DNA of 64,000 nucleotides, taken from Planotetraspora silvatica (GTDB taxonomy: Bacteria > Actinomycetota > Actinomycetes > Streptosporangiales > Streptosporangiaceae). The translations under genes were made by a program, and so were the position numbers. The notes beneath the pieces were generated by a model that saw only the letters and a list, made by a program, of their open reading frames with translations, did no database searches and had not been told where the DNA came from. This document shows, one piece after another, positions 7,901-16,500 of the stretch (its first letter is position 1; each line of letters opens with the position of its first letter). Where the stretch lies: positions 185,892-249,891 of the forward strand of contig NZ_BOOQ01000024.1 in the NCBI RefSeq assembly GCF_016863315.1. Direction: 5' to 3'.

Positions 7901-10515
7901 ACGACTACGCCGGGGCTCCGTCGAAGACCCAGGCGATCGTGCGGGAGATCCTCCAGCGCCTCTACGCCGGCGGTGAGATCGGCCAGGGCTACCTGGGCGA
8001 CGAGGACAACGGCGAGATGTCGTCGTGGTACATCCTCAGCTCGCTCGGCATCTACCCGCTGCAGGCCGGCTCGTCCAACTGGGCCATCGGCTCGCCGCAG
8101 TTCACCCAGATGACCGTCCACCGCAAGACCGGCGACATCGTGGTCGACGCGCCGGACAACAGCACGAAGAACGTCTACGTGCAGAGCGTGAAGGTCAACG
8201 GGAAGACGCAGCACTCGGTGTCCATCGACTCGTCCGAGCTCGCCCGCGGCGGCAGGATCGACTTCCAGATGGGCTCGAAGCCGTCGTCCTGGGGCACCGG
8301 CAAGCACGACGCCCCGCCGTCGCTGACCAAGGGCGACGAGGCGCCCCAGCCGTTCCAGGACACCACCGGTCCCGGTCTCGGCACCGCGACCGCCACCGGC
8401 GGGCAGGACGCGTCGAAGCTGTTCGACGACACGTCGACCACGCAGATGACCTTCGCCTCCGGTACGCCGCAGGTGAACTGGACCTACCGCGGCGGCAAGC
8501 AGAAGCCGGCGTACTACACCCTCACCTCGGGGGCGAGCGCGGGCGACCCGGGGGACTGGCGTCTGCAGGGCTCCAAGAACGGGATCACCTGGACCACCGT
8601 CGACTCCCGTAAGGGAGAGGTGTTCCCGTGGCGGAACCAGACCCGGTCCTTCAAGATCGACCATCCGGGGCGGTTCACGCAGTTCCGCCTGGTCGTGACG
8701 AAGACCGTCGGCGGCGCGCAGACGAACCTCGCCGAGATCGAGTTGCTCACTGGCGGCGACGTCCAGCTCACCGGGGACGACATCGCGGTGACCGCCGTGA
8801 GCGGCGTCCAGGCGAGGTCCGGCGCCGCGGTGTCGGCACCGCTGGCCACCGTCACCGGAGGCGACGCGAGCGGCTACCAGGCCACGATCGACTGGGGTGA
8901 CGGCACACCGGCCACCCCGGGCACCGTGACCCTGAGCTCGCGGGGCGTCTACGGCGTCAGCGGCTCGCACACCTACGCCACGCCGGGTTACTACCAGGCC
9001 GGTGTGACGGTGACCGACGGCGACGGGCAGGGCTCGGACACGGCCGGGGTCCAGGTGGCCTACGCGCCGAGCTCCGGCCTCACCGCGGCCTTCGACACCG
9101 TCTGCATCGGCGACCAGGGTGTCGTCGCGGCGAACTGCGACGCCAAGTCGTGGGCGTACTCCCGCGCCGCTCTCGCGGACGCCGGCGTGACCCAGGGCGA
9201 GCGGCACGACGTGCCCGGCACGGCGCTGCACTTCACGCTGCCGGCGATCCCGGCGGGGCAGGCTGACGACGCGACCGGCAACGGCAAGACGATCGTGCTC
9301 GACCTGCCGGACGACGCGAAGAGCATCTCGTTCATCGGCGTCGGCACGCAGGGCAACCAGAGCACCACGGGCACGGCCACGTTCAGCGACGGCAGCACCG
9401 CTGTCATCCCGATCCAGATGAGCGACTGGACGCTGGGCGGCAACCCCAACGGCACGCCGTCCTACGGCAACATCGTCGTCGCCAAGACCGCGTACCGACT
9501 GCTCGGCACGAGCCGGGACGGCGCACAGCCGTTCCTGTTCGCCACCGCGCCCTACCAGATCCCGGAGGGCAAGAAGCTCGTCTCGGTGACGCTGCCGACG
9601 CAGACCGGCGACCCGGGCTCGGCGGGCAGGATCCACGTGTTCGCCGTCGCCGACGACGGCACGCCGGCCCCCGCGCTCGAGACCACCGCGCCCCAGGCCC
9701 AGAAGGCCACCGCGGGGCAGGTCCTCTCGGCGAACCTCGGTTCCGTCGCCGGTGGCGTCCCCGGCTCGGCGGGCTACCACGCCCGCGTCCAGTGGGGCGA
9801 CGGCACGGTTCCGGACGACGCCGCGGTCGACCCGTCCGGTGCGATCACCGGACGGCACACCTACGCGCAGGAGGGCACCTACACGGTCCACGTCACCACG
9901 TGGGACACGCTGTCGAGCAGCACCGAGTCGTTCACCGTGACAGTGGCGCGGTCCGGACGGCAGCCGTCGATCGCGGTGTCCGCCTCGGCCGTCGCCGGTG
10001 ACCCGATCACCGTCAACGGCAGCGGGTTCGCCGCCGGCGAGCAGGTGACCGTCAAGCTCGACACCGATTCGGCGCGCAGCCTGACGGTCGCGGCCTCGGC
10101 GGCGGGAGACGTTCACGCGTCGGTCGCGGCGTCCGACGACGTGCAGCCCGGCCGGTACGCCGTCACCGCCGCCGGCGCGTCCTCGCGGACACCGGCGACG
10201 GCCACCGTCCAGGTGACCGAGGAGCCCGCGGCACCGGTTTACCGGCCGGAGGCGCTCGCCTCCGCGACCTCCGGGCCTCGCGGTACGGCGATCGTGATCG
10301 ACGCCAACGGGTTCGCCCCGGGCGAGGCGATCACGATCACCTTCGGTGACGGCCTGTCCGCCACCACCGTCCACGCGAACGGCGACGGCGTCGTCTCCGG
10401 ACAGACCGTCAGCGTTCCGGGTACGGCCAAGCCGGGCTCGACCGAGATCACGCTGGCCGGCGCCGACTCGGCGACCAAGGTCGGACTGTCCTTCACGGTC
10501 ACCAGTCCGAACTGA
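4909..10515 (+). CDS. Secreted multidomain GH92 alpha-mannosidase
   Basis: A 1868-aa exported glycosidase. From the ATG at 4909 there is a signal peptide (basic start, Ala/Leu-rich core, cleavage near residue 39 after an ASA-type site); the preceding AAAGG can serve as ribosome site. Domains in order: F5/8 type C carbohydrate-binding module (about 85-214), GH92 N-terminal beta-sandwich plus (alpha/alpha)6 catalytic domain (about 400-1100), second F5/8 C module (1160-1284), PKD-like domain (1320-1384), a further beta-sandwich module (1392-1580), second PKD-like domain (1594-1679) and two Ig-like repeats (1684-1868). GH92 hallmarks are FWDTYR (about 724), a Glu at 919 in the acid position and the GDEDNGEMSSWY block (1030-1041) with the Asp pair expected to act as base. 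GH92 enzymes are calcium-dependent exo-mannosidases. Linkage specificity is not evident. Products would feed the neighbouring transporter and kinase. Confidence 0.93.
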   Translation: MSHSPFARLLSLRRLAAAAAALSLPVWVLAAAPSASAAAQPGDFSSSFETADPQPAASTVESANGKPVQANLSGSNPGLPGSVLGQVGVVTASAENPPGEVVANLKDDDSSTKWLAFSRTGWVTYRLSQPVVVKKYALTSANDAPGRDPRDFTVQGSNDGSAWTDLDGRTGVSFSGRFATNTYSFTNTTAYSYYRLNVTANSGDSIIQLADWNISDGSDVVRPATPMVSVTGPGPVDGANMKPGAGFTGVTTVRYAGYAQAGGRAYATNKLYDVDIPVGPKTRLSYKIFPEFTADDPRYPSTYVAVDLHFTDGTYLSSRSPLDQHGYPLTATGQGAAKVLVADEWNAVQSEIGAVADGKTIDRILLAYDDPQATDSTRFQGWLDDVVVTGVAAPIDGSRLTNYVDTRRGTNATGGFSRGNNLPISAVPNGFNFFTPVTNAAANNWEYDYQRANNAANLPTLQGLEISHEPSPWMGDRNQMSVMPVLAGGPLTGAPSNRAVAFSHNDEIAQPDFYSVTLQNGLNAQMSPTDHGGIMRFTFPAGQAAGSLVFYNGTFTIGTDGTFTGWVDNGSGLSAGRSRMFVSGTFDRAPTATSATSATFDTSATRQVELRIATSFLSVDQARKNLDFEVTGKSFDQIHAAATAAWQDRLGRIEVRGANDTQRVTLYSNLYRLNLYPNSQSENTGTAAKPHWQYASPVSAPTGTSTATQTGAKIVDGQIYVNNGFWDTYRTVWPAYSLLYPDIAAKIADGFVQQYRDGGWVARWSSPGYADLMTGTSANVALAEAYLNGVKLPDPLAAYDSAVKDATVASGRSEVGRKGIETSLFLGYTPTSTGESVSWALEGFINDYGIGNMGAALAKDPATPKSERARLKEESEYFLERARNYVNLFDTKTKFFRGRDAAGNFLTGDPLDWGGVYTETNGWNFAFTAQQDGQGLANLYGGQKALQDKLDQFFATPENADRPGGYGTTIHEMLEARAVRLGQLGMSNQPSHHIPYMYDYAGAPSKTQAIVREILQRLYAGGEIGQGYLGDEDNGEMSSWYILSSLGIYPLQAGSSNWAIGSPQFTQMTVHRKTGDIVVDAPDNSTKNVYVQSVKVNGKTQHSVSIDSSELARGGRIDFQMGSKPSSWGTGKHDAPPSLTKGDEAPQPFQDTTGPGLGTATATGGQDASKLFDDTSTTQMTFASGTPQVNWTYRGGKQKPAYYTLTSGASAGDPGDWRLQGSKNGITWTTVDSRKGEVFPWRNQTRSFKIDHPGRFTQFRLVVTKTVGGAQTNLAEIELLTGGDVQLTGDDIAVTAVSGVQARSGAAVSAPLATVTGGDASGYQATIDWGDGTPATPGTVTLSSRGVYGVSGSHTYATPGYYQAGVTVTDGDGQGSDTAGVQVAYAPSSGLTAAFDTVCIGDQGVVAANCDAKSWAYSRAALADAGVTQGERHDVPGTALHFTLPAIPAGQADDATGNGKTIVLDLPDDAKSISFIGVGTQGNQSTTGTATFSDGSTAVIPIQMSDWTLGGNPNGTPSYGNIVVAKTAYRLLGTSRDGAQPFLFATAPYQIPEGKKLVSVTLPTQTGDPGSAGRIHVFAVADDGTPAPALETTAPQAQKATAGQVLSANLGSVAGGVPGSAGYHARVQWGDGTVPDDAAVDPSGAITGRHTYAQEGTYTVHVTTWDTLSSSTESFTVTVARSGRQPSIAVSASAVAGDPITVNGSGFAAGEQVTVKLDTDSARSLTVAASAAGDVHASVAASDDVQPGRYAVTAAGASSRTPATATVQVTEEPAAPVYRPEALASATSGPRGTAIVIDANGFAPGEAITITFGDGLSATTVHANGDGVVSGQTVSVPGTAKPGSTEITLAGADSATKVGLSFTVTSPN

Positions 10516-10537
10516 TCCGAGGTAGTCCAGAACCGCC

Positions 10538-10571
10538 GGTGGGCGGGGCCGTCATCACGGCCCCGCCCACC
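10538..10571 (+). terminator. Strong hairpin after the mannosidase gene
   Basis: A perfect 15-bp GC-rich stem (10538-10552 with 10557-10571) around a 4-base loop CATC, 22 bp after the mannosidase stop. There is no T-run, which is common for actinomycete terminators. It separates the sugar locus from the Wadjet operon. Confidence 0.85.
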
Positions 10572-10674
10572 TGTGGTTTCCGATACAACCGGGTCTGCAC
10601 GCGGCTCACCGTGACCGGACGGCCCGTCGCGGTCGTGGGGTGTTGTCGCACCCGTGCGGAATACTTGCTCGGTC

Positions 10675-12213
10675 ATGGCTGATTCATTAGACGGTTCGAG
10701 GGCTCTGGATCTGGATGCGCCGGCGATCGGCGACAGGTTCCGGCTGTTCAACTTCACCCGCAGAGATGATCATGTCGCCTACCTGTGGGTGCTGCGCGCC
10801 ATGGAGCGTCTGCGCGCGGTGCATCGCGTCCAGGTGGACGGCGATGACGTGATGGCGGCGCTGCGGGATCTGGCGCTGGTCCACGATGAGGTTCCTCAAC
10901 TGGACACGGGCCTGCGGAGCCGCTTGGACGCCCTGGCCGACGACGGGATCATCCACCGGCTTGAGGACGCGTCCCGGGCGGGAACGCTGGAGCGCTACCG
11001 CAACAGGCAGTCGGTGTACCAGTTCAGCGAGCTCGGCTACCGGGCCTTCGTCGCGGTCGAGGATGTGCTGGCCGCCAGAGTCCGCGACGCGAACCTGTCC
11101 CGTCTGGTGTTCTCGGACATCCTCGACGACCTCAAGGCGCTGGCGGCGGCGAACCGTACGGGGGACCAGGAGCAGGTCTATCGGCGACTCTCCCGGTTGA
11201 ACCAGGTCATGGAAGACATGGTTCGCCGGTCCGCTCAGTTCCATGTGACTCTCAACCAGATCGTCAACTCCACAGAGACCTCACCCGAGCTGTTCCTTCG
11301 CTACAAGAACGCCCTGCTGGTCCACATGAGCGACTTCATGGCGGAGCTTGATCGCTACCTGCCGCGATTGGATCGAGCGGTACGGGACGTCGAGGCGACC
11401 GGAGTCAACACGATGCTCGTCCGGGCGGCCGACGCCGACGACCGGCCCTTTCTCGGCACCGTCGAACGGATCGAGGACTGGAAGAGACGCTGGCAGGCAT
11501 TGCGGGCATGGTTCACCTCGACACCGGGTCAGGAGTCCGGGGCCGCTGATCTGCGGCGCGCGACCAGGGCGGCCGTGTCGGGCGTGATCGCGCTGCTCCG
11601 CCAGCTCACCGAAGCCCAGCGCGGGGGCGTCAACCGGGCTTCGGAGCTGCGGCATCTCGCCCAATGGATCTGCAACGCCCCCGATGAGGACGCGGCGTAC
11701 GCGCTGGCGTCGGCGGCGTTCAACGTCGGCTCGGCGCGCCATCTCGGTGGAGCCCACGACGACGTCGAGGAGATCTCGTCGTCGGCCACGTGGTGGGATG
11801 CGCCGGGGATCGAAGTCGCACTCACACCGTTCCGGACGGGGCGGCAGGCCGGGCCCGGTCTGCCGCAGCCTGTCCGCTCCGACACGGGACAGCGGGCCGA
11901 TCTGAGGCGTCGCCAAATCGCGGTCAGAGCAGCCGAGAGGGCGGCCGCCGAGAGCCTCGCGGCACGCGGAGCCCATGACCGCGTTCTCGACGAGGCCGAG
12001 ACCAGGGTGTTGATGTCCTTGCTCACCAGAGCGCTGGAGGCTCGGTCGGTCGTCGCCGGGCGGCTGAAATCCGGATCCGGGAGCGACGACACCGTGCTGA
12101 TGCGACTCGTCCCGGATGTGAAGGGCGGCGCCGTCCGGACTCCGCACGGCATGCTGCACCTGCCGGGATTCGCCTTGGAGATCGTTTCGCGTTCCGGGAG
12201 GGCACGTGGCTGA
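10675..12213 (+). CDS. jetA: Wadjet subunit JetA (DUF2397 / TIGR02677 family)
   Basis: A 512-aa protein of the DUF2397 family, the first gene of the four-gene set DUF2397-DUF2398-SMC-DUF2399 that is one of the Wadjet anti-plasmid system types (type III as I recall the scheme). JetA is the kleisin-like subunit bridging the SMC heads. The N-terminal part (RLFNFTRRDDHVAYLW, then helices to about residue 100) resembles the winged-helix start of the family. The middle (about 140-270) is helical and charged. The ATG at 10675 is preferred to an in-frame GTG 21 bp upstream because the family start fits better. It ends 8 bp inside the JetB gene, so the operon is coupled. It comes right after the hairpin at 10538-10571. 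Confidence 0.88.
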   Translation: MADSLDGSRALDLDAPAIGDRFRLFNFTRRDDHVAYLWVLRAMERLRAVHRVQVDGDDVMAALRDLALVHDEVPQLDTGLRSRLDALADDGIIHRLEDASRAGTLERYRNRQSVYQFSELGYRAFVAVEDVLAARVRDANLSRLVFSDILDDLKALAAANRTGDQEQVYRRLSRLNQVMEDMVRRSAQFHVTLNQIVNSTETSPELFLRYKNALLVHMSDFMAELDRYLPRLDRAVRDVEATGVNTMLVRAADADDRPFLGTVERIEDWKRRWQALRAWFTSTPGQESGAADLRRATRAAVSGVIALLRQLTEAQRGGVNRASELRHLAQWICNAPDEDAAYALASAAFNVGSARHLGGAHDDVEEISSSATWWDAPGIEVALTPFRTGRQAGPGLPQPVRSDTGQRADLRRRQIAVRAAERAAAESLAARGAHDRVLDEAETRVLMSLLTRALEARSVVAGRLKSGSGSDDTVLMRLVPDVKGGAVRTPHGMLHLPGFALEIVSRSGRARG

Positions 12214-13540
12214 GCCACGGGCGGCGGCCGAGGTCCAGGCCGGCGATCTCGGCGCGTACCAGGACGCGGTTCGACTGGTCCTCACCAGTGACCTGATCAC
12301 CGCGGTTCACCCCCGGCCGGGAGTCCTGGAGCGGGTGTTGCCGTGGGCGGACGAGCTGACGCGTGACCTTCACGATCTGTTCGGTTACACCTTGATCGCG
12401 ACGACCCGGCACGTGCGGTTGGTCCGTCAGCTCGACACCCTGAATCCGTCCCGGGGGAAGATCTTCACCAACAGGGCGGGTAAGGCGTTCGATCGTCGGC
12501 GCCTGGCGTATCTCTGCCTGATCATCGGCTCGTTCCAGAGGTCACGGGTGGAGATCAGCCTGGCCGATCTCGTCCGTCAGTTCGGCCCCGTCGCCAACTC
12601 CATCGAGGGGCTCGGCTTCGATCCACTCGTCCCCGGCCACAAGGGAGCAGTCGTCGACGTGCTCGGCTGGCTGGTCGAGCGGGGAGCGTTGAGCCTCTCC
12701 GACGGTTCGATCGAGGCATGGGCACGCGGCGGCGGGGGCGACGCCCTGTACGACATCGATCACGACATCTGCGCGATGATCTTCCGGCCGTCGCGTCCGC
12801 TGCAACATCTGACCAGCGCGGCCGGCTTGCTGGACGGCACCGGATCCGTCGAAAGAAGGGCGCGGAGGCTGCTGCTGGAGCGCCCGGTGGTCTACTACTC
12901 CGACGTCGACGCGGACACGGCCGCGGTTCTCCTGCGCGACGATGTCGCCGAGAACCTGGCCCGGCTCACCGGTCTCGTCGTCGAGCGCCGTGCCGAAGGC
13001 GTCCTGCTGGCCGACCCGGTGGGACGGTTCACCGACCGGCCCTTCCCCGGCAGGGGCGCGGTCGTCAACCGCGCGGCAGGTCTCCTGATCGCCAGGATCG
13101 CCGACCTCCTTGAGGAAGGCGGCGTGCTGGGGCGCGTTCAGGCGCCGACCGAGGCCGAGGTGCAGCAGGATCTGCTCACACGGATCGACTCGGCGCTGCC
13201 GGAGTCCGGGATCGTCCGTGATCTCGCCTGGTCCGAACGGGTGGAGCCGGCCGGACAGGGTTCGGAAGCGCTCGTCTTCGTGGAGCGGCACAGGCTGGAA
13301 GAGCTGATCGGGGAGTTGTACGAGCGGTTCGGCGCGGCCTCCTTCACCGGCGCCTGGCAACAGGATCCGCAGGGGTTGCTCGACGCCGCGGTCGCCCTGC
13401 TCGAGGACCTGCGCCTCACCCGTTCCGTACCCGGCGGCGTTCTCGTCCTTCCGGCCGCGGTCCGTTATCGCAACATCTCCCTGGCGATCCCGGCGCCGCC
13501 CAAAGACCAGCTTGATCTCTTCGATGGAGACCTGAAATGA
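12206..13540 (+). CDS. jetB: Wadjet subunit JetB (DUF2398 / TIGR02678 family)
   Basis: A 444-aa protein of the DUF2398 family, expected to be the KITE-like partner that binds JetA and completes the SMC loader complex. The GTG start at 12206 overlaps the jetA stop by 8 bp and has a GGGAGG ribosome site 4 bases upstream. Visible family features are the long helical N-terminal part and the segment VVYYSDVDADTAAVLL (about 231-246) that precedes a conserved GxxVExRxEGVLLxD stretch. There are no transmembrane segments and no catalytic motif is expected. The 3' end overlaps jetC in ATGA form. Confidence 0.88.
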   Translation: MAEPRAAAEVQAGDLGAYQDAVRLVLTSDLITAVHPRPGVLERVLPWADELTRDLHDLFGYTLIATTRHVRLVRQLDTLNPSRGKIFTNRAGKAFDRRRLAYLCLIIGSFQRSRVEISLADLVRQFGPVANSIEGLGFDPLVPGHKGAVVDVLGWLVERGALSLSDGSIEAWARGGGGDALYDIDHDICAMIFRPSRPLQHLTSAAGLLDGTGSVERRARRLLLERPVVYYSDVDADTAAVLLRDDVAENLARLTGLVVERRAEGVLLADPVGRFTDRPFPGRGAVVNRAAGLLIARIADLLEEGGVLGRVQAPTEAEVQQDLLTRIDSALPESGIVRDLAWSERVEPAGQGSEALVFVERHRLEELIGELYERFGAASFTGAWQQDPQGLLDAAVALLEDLRLTRSVPGGVLVLPAAVRYRNISLAIPAPPKDQLDLFDGDLK

Positions 13541-16500
13541 AGCGGTTCAAACCGTCCCGTGCCGGTTTGATCAACATCTGGGACTACACGGACGAGGAGT
13601 TCGTGTTCGCGGACGGCAGGCTGGTGCTCCGCGGCCACAACGGCTCCGGCAAGACCAAGGCCCTTGAGGTGCTGTTCCCCTTCATCCTGGACGGGGTCGT
13701 CGACGCTCGCCGGCTGGATCCCTTCAGCGGTGAGAACCGCACGATGAAGTCCAACCTCCTGTACCGAGGGCAGGAGTCGGAATACGGGTTCGTGTGGATG
13801 GAGTTCGCGGCGGGCGCACGGACCGTCACGCTGATCATCGCCATGCACGCCCACAAGGACCGGCCGGAGGTCAAGAGATCGTTCTTCGTGACGGCCAAAC
13901 GGCTCGGCGTCGACTTCGGTCTCTTGACCGACGATTCCCGGCCACTGACCGATCAGCAGCTGAAACGTGCGCTGGAGCCCGAGGCGTGGCACAGCAGCCC
14001 CACCGACTACCGAGACGCGGTCGACACCGCCCTGTTCGGGCTGGGGCGCGAACGGTACATCCAACTGCTCGATCTGCTGCTCGCGCTGCGCAGGCCGTTG
14101 CTGGCCAAGGACCTGGACCCGGGCAAGGTGTCCGACACCCTCACCGCGGGACTGAGCCCGGTGCCGGAGAACCTCGTCGAGCAGGCCGCGCGCGATTTCG
14201 ACAACCTGGCCGCCGTCCAGCGCCAAGTCGACGACCTCACGGCCGCGGACGCCGCCGCCAAGGCATTCCTCGAGTCCTATGCCGGCTACCTCCGAGCCGA
14301 AGTGCGTTCTCATCTCGACCGCATCGCGAGCCGTACGCAGCAGGTGGTGAAGCATGCCGGCGAGGTCGCGGTGGCGGGAACCGAGATGCGCCGCGCGGAT
14401 CTCGCGCGGAGCGAGGCGGAGCAAGCACGTGAGGTCGCGAGCGCGGAACAGAACAGACTCTCCGCCAGGCTGGACGGACTCAAGAAGGACGGCGCGTACA
14501 CCGCTCAGGGAGAGCTCGAAATCCTTCGTGCGCAGGTCGGCAGGCAGGCACAGGAGATCGTTCATGAGCGGGATGCGAACGCCAGATCGACCACGCGCAT
14601 AGCGGATCTCCTCAAGGAGGCCGACGACGCCGACCGGCGGTTGAAGAGTGCTCGTGACGGCGCCGGACAGTTCGCCTCCGACCGAGCCGAAGCCGCGAGG
14701 CTCGCGGGGATCGTGCATGCGGAGGACGACGATCTTCAGGCCGCCAGGGCGCATGTCAGCGCACGCCGGCAAGACGTGGAGGATGTGCGGGCCTGCCTGC
14801 AGAAGGTCGGCGACACGGAGAAGGACCGGCGCCGGGCGGAGCAGGCCGTGGACAAGGCCAGGGGGAGGGCCGAGGCCGCGGAGCAGGCCGTCGAGGCCGC
14901 AGTTCAGCACCTTGAGGAAACGCGCGCACAGGCGCTGGAGCGACTGCACGCCTGGGCCGGCAGGTGGTCCGCGGACTCCTCGGTGAGCGCGGACGACCTC
15001 GCCGTCCTCGTCGAAGGGCTGGACCGCCTGGGGGAGGCGGGCGCCCCGCGCCTCGCGGAAGTCTTCGGTGACCTGACCGAAGAGCGGCGGACGCTGCTCG
15101 CCCACGGCGTGGCGGCGTCGGACGCACGGTCGGCGCGACTGGCGGCGGATCTCGAACGGCTGGCCGCGCTCCTGGAGGAGATCGCGGCTGAACGCGACGA
15201 CGCGCCCGCGCTCGCCGGCGCCCGGCGCGCCGACCGGACGGTACGGCAGGGCGCCGCGCTGTGGCAGCTCGTACGGTTCGCCGACGAGGTCTCGGACGCT
15301 GACGCGGCGGCTGTCGAGGGAGCCCTTGACGCGGCCGGCTTGCTCACCTCGTGGATTCATCCCGATCCGCAGCTCACCGCGGCCGCCGTGGAGCATGCCG
15401 AGGCCGACGCCTACCTGGTCCCGGCTCCGGCCGGGCTGCGGCCGAGTGGGCCGACCCTGTCGAGCGTCCTCGTTCCGGAAGATCAGGACCACGTCCCCAG
15501 TCAGATCATCTCCGACGTGCTCGACTCGATCGCGCTGACCGACGCGCTCATCGGTTCGGCCGCGACGCCCGCGGTCACCAGGCGAGGGCAGTTCACCTTC
15601 GGGACTTACCTCGGCGCGCAGCCGAAGACCGCGGCGGAGTACATCGGCGCGACCAACCGCGCGGCTCGCCGCCGGGCACGGATCGCCGAGTACGAGCGGA
15701 ACATCGAGGCCATCTCCCGGGACCTGTCGGCTGCCCGGGGGGAGGGCGACCGGCTCAAGGAGCGGCTGAATGACGTGAGCCGGGCCAAGTCAGAGCTCCA
15801 GCCAGTGGGCACGGACATTCTCACGGCCGTGAGGACGCTGGCGGAGAAATCGACTGTGCTGGCGTTGGCTCGTGCCGAACACAGCGAATCCACCAAGGCC
15901 CTGGACGGTGCCGTCGCCGAGGTGGACGCCGAACGCCGCAGGCTGAGGCAGGCGGCCGGGGACCGGAACATGCCCACCGGAGCGACGGAGATCGAGGCGA
16001 TCGCCGCGGCGATCACGGATTTCATCACCGCCGCCGAACGGCTCTCCGCGCAACGCACGCACATCGCGTCGTCGGAAACGGACCTCGAGTCGCGGCGCCG
16101 TACGGTCGCCTCGCTGGAAACGGAACACCGGACCGCGCGCGACAGCCTGGCCGAGAAGGAGAAGGCGCACGAGAGCGCCGCCGAGCGCCTGACCGCCATG
16201 GAAGAGGCGCTGAGCGCGCCGCTGAAGGAGATCCTGAGCCAGATCAACCAGGTGGAGCGGGCATTCGCCGTGGCCGGCGACGCCTGGAAGACCGCGGACA
16301 CATTGGTCCGCGGCGAGCACGACGCCCTGGTCAGAGCCACGTCCGCGCATGAACACGGGACGATGAGTCTCACTGCCGCACTGGGTGAGCTGCTCGACCA
16401 ACTGGCGGCGTTCGGGCCGCTCGCTCAGCCCGATCTCCGGCCGGTCCTCGGAATGGGCTCGGGGCCGGCGTGGCCGGACCGGGCGCAGTGGACGGGGCCG

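Noticed and set aside
4975..10374. A 1799-codon open frame on the minus strand opposite the mannosidase gene
   Set aside because: It mirrors the coding strand in very GC-rich DNA, is low in complexity (Arg/Gly/Val/Asp) and has no recognisable domain. The plus-strand GH92 gene explains the region.
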